Source: Erysipelotrichaceae bacterium UBA4808 (lineage in GTDB: Bacteria; Bacillota_I; Bacilli_A; Erysipelotrichales; Erysipelotrichaceae). From it: a stretch of 7,195 bases of DNA. Shown piece after piece: positions 4,792 through 7,195 of this stretch (positions are counted from its first letter, which is position 1; the number at the start of each line of letters is the position of its first letter). The position numbers were made by a program, and so were the translations under genes. Where the stretch lies: contig DHGC01000068.1 of the NCBI GenBank assembly GCA_002402585.1, forward strand, positions 1-7,195, in the 5' to 3' direction. The notes below the pieces were generated by a model. That model was given only the letters and a program-made list of their open reading frames with translations. It was not told the origin of the DNA and ran no database searches.

Positions 4792-6522
4792 TTATTGTAC
4801 CATATCGTGTGATTTACGTAAGTGATAAACCAGATAACCAAGAAACGCTAATAATAGCCATAGCCACCACCAACAGTTTTTCTTCGTAATAATGGGAGTT
4901 GGTTCAGACTTCGATTCTGGAGTGACTTCTTGTTTTTGTGGTGCATCCGTAATGATTTCATCTTCATCGTTTTCTGTTTGATTGTTGATTTCATTATTAT
5001 CTAGGATGGTTGGATTTATTGGTTTATCCTCTTTAACCACTTCATTGATAACAACTTGATCTAAAATCAATTCAACATAAACAGGTTCATGAATCACTGG
5101 ATCACTTTCTGGCTCTTCCACCACAGGCTCATCGATAATGACTTCTTCCTCTTCTGGTAGTGTTTCAATCCACTTTGCATATAATGCTAAATCATTCGAA
5201 ACTAGCGATGTTTCATCAAAGCATTGCGTCAATGCTTCATCTGTATACCAAGCTTCAAAGGTATACTCTTCATAACTCACTTCTGGTGTGATGATCATCG
5301 TTTCTTTGATGAAACGCTGACTCAACACATCACTTAGATTGTTAGGATGAAACTTTACATTGAACGTTTCCCGCTGAAGCACAGGATAAGCCTCGTTGAT
5401 GGAAGAATCGATCCACCAAATCGTGTCGAAATCAAAATCAAAGTAAGTATCTTTGTTATGTAATGATTCTGAACTTTGTGCTCCTGTATCGAGGACTTGT
5501 AAGCTATCTTGATTGTAATAAGCATTGTTAAGGTTCGGTTCCACACCATTGATATCCCCGCCTACCCAAGCCTTTTGATTCGCATAGATTCCAGATCCCA
5601 TCATGGATGTATTCTGATATACATTTTGAAGCATCAAAGGATGATTGTTACTTCCATCCCCCATGCGTGAACCAATCCATCCAAAGTTACCTTGAAACGA
5701 TTCATCATAGGAATATTGAATCGTCATATTAGAATAACTATTTGAAACGATTAGTGAACTTGTCAGAATCTCACCCACCATGAAACCTGCATTCTCCACG
5801 GCATTTAATGTGCCTTTAGAGAAGGATTCATTGATGTGGATGTTTGTACTAATGCTTATGGATCCAATCAAGCCACCGATCTGTCGTTCACCTGAAATCG
5901 ACCCTTGAAATGAACTCTTACTGATTGAAACAGTATTCGACTCAATGACTTCTGAGAATGTGTCTAAAGGTTCAATTTTTCCAATTAAGCCACCGATACT
6001 ACTTACACCGGTAATTTTCATTGACTTGACATGCACATCACTCAAGTTACTGTTAATCAGATGACCGACTATGCCACCTACAACATCAAAGCTCGTTAGA
6101 CTTGTGTTAATTATGCTTATGTTTTCAAAATCACTATGCTCAGCACGACCCGCTAAAGAGCCCATTCGAACCACGAATTTTTCTGATACTAATTCCATAT
6201 TATCAATTTTCAGATCACGTACAGTTGCATTAATGACTTGGCCAAAAAGACCCACATCTTCAAGAAAAATGGAATCTTCTGCTAAAATCTCAATATTCTT
6301 AATCGTATACCCTTGCCCATCAATAGTACCACTAAACAGTGGTATCGGCCTATAATCAACACCATCAAAATCTAAATCATTCATAAGTACGACATGATCA
6401 TTTTCTTCTATACGATTCCAATCCTCTACGGTATACACTTCTTTAACTTCTAAAGCGTGAATTGGTGTGTGAAGCGAAATAAAAAGGCTTAATAATAAGC
6501 CCATTCTGAGGATTTTTTTCAT
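4792..6522 (-). CDS. Secreted GLUG beta-helix protein with InlB-type repeat and C-terminal membrane anchor
   Basis: The ATG at 6522 has AAGGTGG 6 nt upstream. Residues 1-23 form a signal peptide (MKKILRMG, core, cleavage near HA-LE). Residues 27-80 are the capping region typical of GLUG proteins (NDLDFDG, PLFSGTIDGQGYTIKNI). Repeated G-x-[LI]-[VI]-G turns follow: VGLFGQV (90), MGSLAGRA (120), VGGIVGHL (148), IGGLIGKI (176), IGGLIGSI (215) and AGFMVGEI (245), implying a right-handed beta-helix. Residues 388-451 match the Listeria-Bacteroides repeat (NVKFHP ... FEAWYTDEALTQCFD ... LALYAKW). An acidic, Pro-rich stalk (455-545) leads to one membrane helix (about 550-566, NCWWWLWLLLAF) and a positive end. 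There is no LPXTG, so it stays membrane-bound rather than wall-linked. Such proteins are usually adhesins or surface-display proteins; the ligand is unknown. First gene of an operon with the lipoprotein 18 nt downstream. Confidence 0.85.
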   Translation of the reverse strand: MKKILRMGLLLSLFISLHTPIHALEVKEVYTVEDWNRIEENDHVVLMNDLDFDGVDYRPIPLFSGTIDGQGYTIKNIEILAEDSIFLEDVGLFGQVINATVRDLKIDNMELVSEKFVVRMGSLAGRAEHSDFENISIINTSLTSFDVVGGIVGHLINSNLSDVHVKSMKITGVSSIGGLIGKIEPLDTFSEVIESNTVSISKSSFQGSISGERQIGGLIGSISISTNIHINESFSKGTLNAVENAGFMVGEILTSSLIVSNSYSNMTIQYSYDESFQGNFGWIGSRMGDGSNNHPLMLQNVYQNTSMMGSGIYANQKAWVGGDINGVEPNLNNAYYNQDSLQVLDTGAQSSESLHNKDTYFDFDFDTIWWIDSSINEAYPVLQRETFNVKFHPNNLSDVLSQRFIKETMIITPEVSYEEYTFEAWYTDEALTQCFDETSLVSNDLALYAKWIETLPEEEEVIIDEPVVEEPESDPVIHEPVYVELILDQVVINEVVKEDKPINPTILDNNEINNQTENDEDEIITDAPQKQEVTPESKSEPTPIITKKNCWWWLWLLLAFLGYLVYHLRKSHDMVQ

Positions 6523-6670
6523 TGAGCCACCTTATACATATATGGTAACCAAATGGTAAGCAAATTTAAATATTTTTCATACGATAATGTACAACTTTAG
6601 GATTAATCACGATGTTGATTCAAATCGAAATTATAGAATTTGTGAAAAATAAATATGCTCTAACAAGTGT
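6523..6670. promoter_or_regulatory. Upstream region of the GLUG protein gene with 11-bp direct repeats
   Basis: ATGGTAA occurs twice, 11 bp apart (6542-6548 and 6553-6559), just before the ribosome-binding site. One helical turn is the spacing expected for tandem binding of a regulator such as an OmpR/PhoP-type response regulator, but no such gene is present here. A perfect TATAAT lies on the minus strand at 6635-6630 without a clear -35. TTGTAC, 18 bp, TTTAAA (about 6593-6564) is a weak alternative promoter. I see no strong terminator after the diguanylate cyclase gene, so read-through is possible. Confidence 0.35.
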
Positions 6671-7195
6671 TTATTCTGCGATACAAGTCTGATTACGACC
6701 CTTGCGTTTGGCATCATACAAGGCATTGTCTGCTTTACGTAAGGTATCCTCTAGACCATCATCACTCTGACGTAAGGCTAAGCCGATACTGATGGTGATA
6801 TGGATAATCGTATCCTCGTGATTGATTGCTTGTTTCTCAGCGGAAATACGCAAACGCTCCGCAATCAAGATTGCTATATCCACATCACTCTTGCGCAATA
6901 AGACCGCAAACTCCTCACCCCCGATGCGACCAATCACATCCGTGGTTCTAAAGCTACTGATCATCGTATTCGCTAAGGATCGTAAGACTTCATCCCCTGC
7001 TTGATGACCATAAAGATCATTGATGTCTTTGAAATGATCGATATCGATCATTAGACAGGTCAAATCCTCAGGATAGCGATCCGCTTGATCATAAAGCATA
7101 CCTGCGAGTTCAAAGAACTGACGCCGATTGTTCAACCCTGTCAGCGCATCCATGTTTGCCAACGACTCCAAGCGATTCAGGATCGCTTCCCGTTC
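6671..7195 (-). CDS. Diguanylate cyclase, C-terminal GGDEF domain (5' end outside window)
   Basis: The frame is open to the window edge (EREAILNRLESLANMDALTG), so the sensor or N-terminal part is missing; an internal TTG at 7171 is not a credible start. What remains is a full GGDEF domain that makes cyclic di-GMP from two GTP. The linker signature DALTGLNNRRQF, the metal/base-binding MIDIDHFKDINDLYGHQAGD, the active site GGEEF and the closing ADNALYDAKRKGRN are all intact. An RxxD inhibitory site (RTTD) lies five residues before GGEEF, so product feedback should work. The leading ERE...LNRLESLA helix suggests a signalling helix joining an upstream sensor. The gene is the most G+C-rich here, consistent with conserved core coding. 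It is upstream of and codirectional with the surface-protein operon, but separated by about 150 bp. Confidence 0.95.
   Translation of the reverse strand, partial: EREAILNRLESLANMDALTGLNNRRQFFELAGMLYDQADRYPEDLTCLMIDIDHFKDINDLYGHQAGDEVLRSLANTMISSFRTTDVIGRIGGEEFAVLLRKSDVDIAILIAERLRISAEKQAINHEDTIIHITISIGLALRQSDDGLEDTLRKADNALYDAKRKGRNQTCIAE

Noticed and set aside
4635..4889. Plus-strand 84-codon open frame
   Set aside because: It is antisense to the lipoprotein and the GLUG gene, with no ribosome-binding site; a shadow of the coding strand.
6071..6355. Plus-strand 94-codon open frame
   Set aside because: It is antisense to the well-supported GLUG repeats; its composition reflects the reverse complement of that repeat coding.
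1..7195. CRISPR array, tRNA, rRNA, riboswitch or insertion sequence
   Set aside because: I found no regularly spaced repeats, no tRNA-like cloverleaf, no transposase coding and no terminal inverted repeats on either strand.

Overview
The window looks like a stretch of a low-G+C Gram-positive-type genome (Bacillota, or a relative such as Erysipelotrichia or Acholeplasmatales). The evidence is AT-rich DNA, strong AAAGGAGG, GGGGG and AAGGTGG ribosome-binding sites, Gram-positive style lipoproteins (LSGC and LVGC lipoboxes), a GLUG / Listeria-Bacteroides-repeat surface protein, and TGA used as a stop. The genus cannot be fixed from the sequence. Every supportable gene lies on the minus strand, so transcription runs from right to left.

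Layout in transcription order. (1) 7195-6671: the 3' part of a diguanylate cyclase with intact GGEEF and RxxD sites. (2) 6522-4166: a two-gene operon. It encodes a secreted, membrane-anchored GLUG beta-helix protein and, 18 nt later, a small lipoprotein whose start codon is out of frame by one base in an A-tract. A hairpin terminator that overlaps the lipoprotein stop codon ends the operon. (3) 3892-2052: a markedly AT-rich gene for a four-helix membrane protein, then a degraded small gene, then a DUF4230-type anchored protein broken by an exact 10-bp tandem duplication, closed by a terminator. (4) 1828-812: a second lipoprotein. Its N-terminal half is paralogous to the lipoprotein of unit 2, with an added C-terminal DUF4352-like domain. 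(5) 686-1: the first 228 codons of a large protein that I recognise as the PLD-like N-terminal part of a SNF2-type helicase of the kind found in restriction/defence loci. Its promoter region carries operator-like repeats.

Most products are envelope-associated: two related lipoproteins, an anchored beta-helix protein and two membrane proteins. Decay is conspicuous. Two genes carry single frameshift lesions whose repair restores family-like proteins, and at least one small gene is a remnant. This points to an accessory region under weak selection or, for the A-tract lesion, to a sequencing error or an on/off slip. I see no RNA genes, CRISPR array, transposase or complete defence system. The best leads are the duplicated lipoprotein family linked to a GLUG surface protein, and the repeat-rich promoter of the truncated helicase gene.
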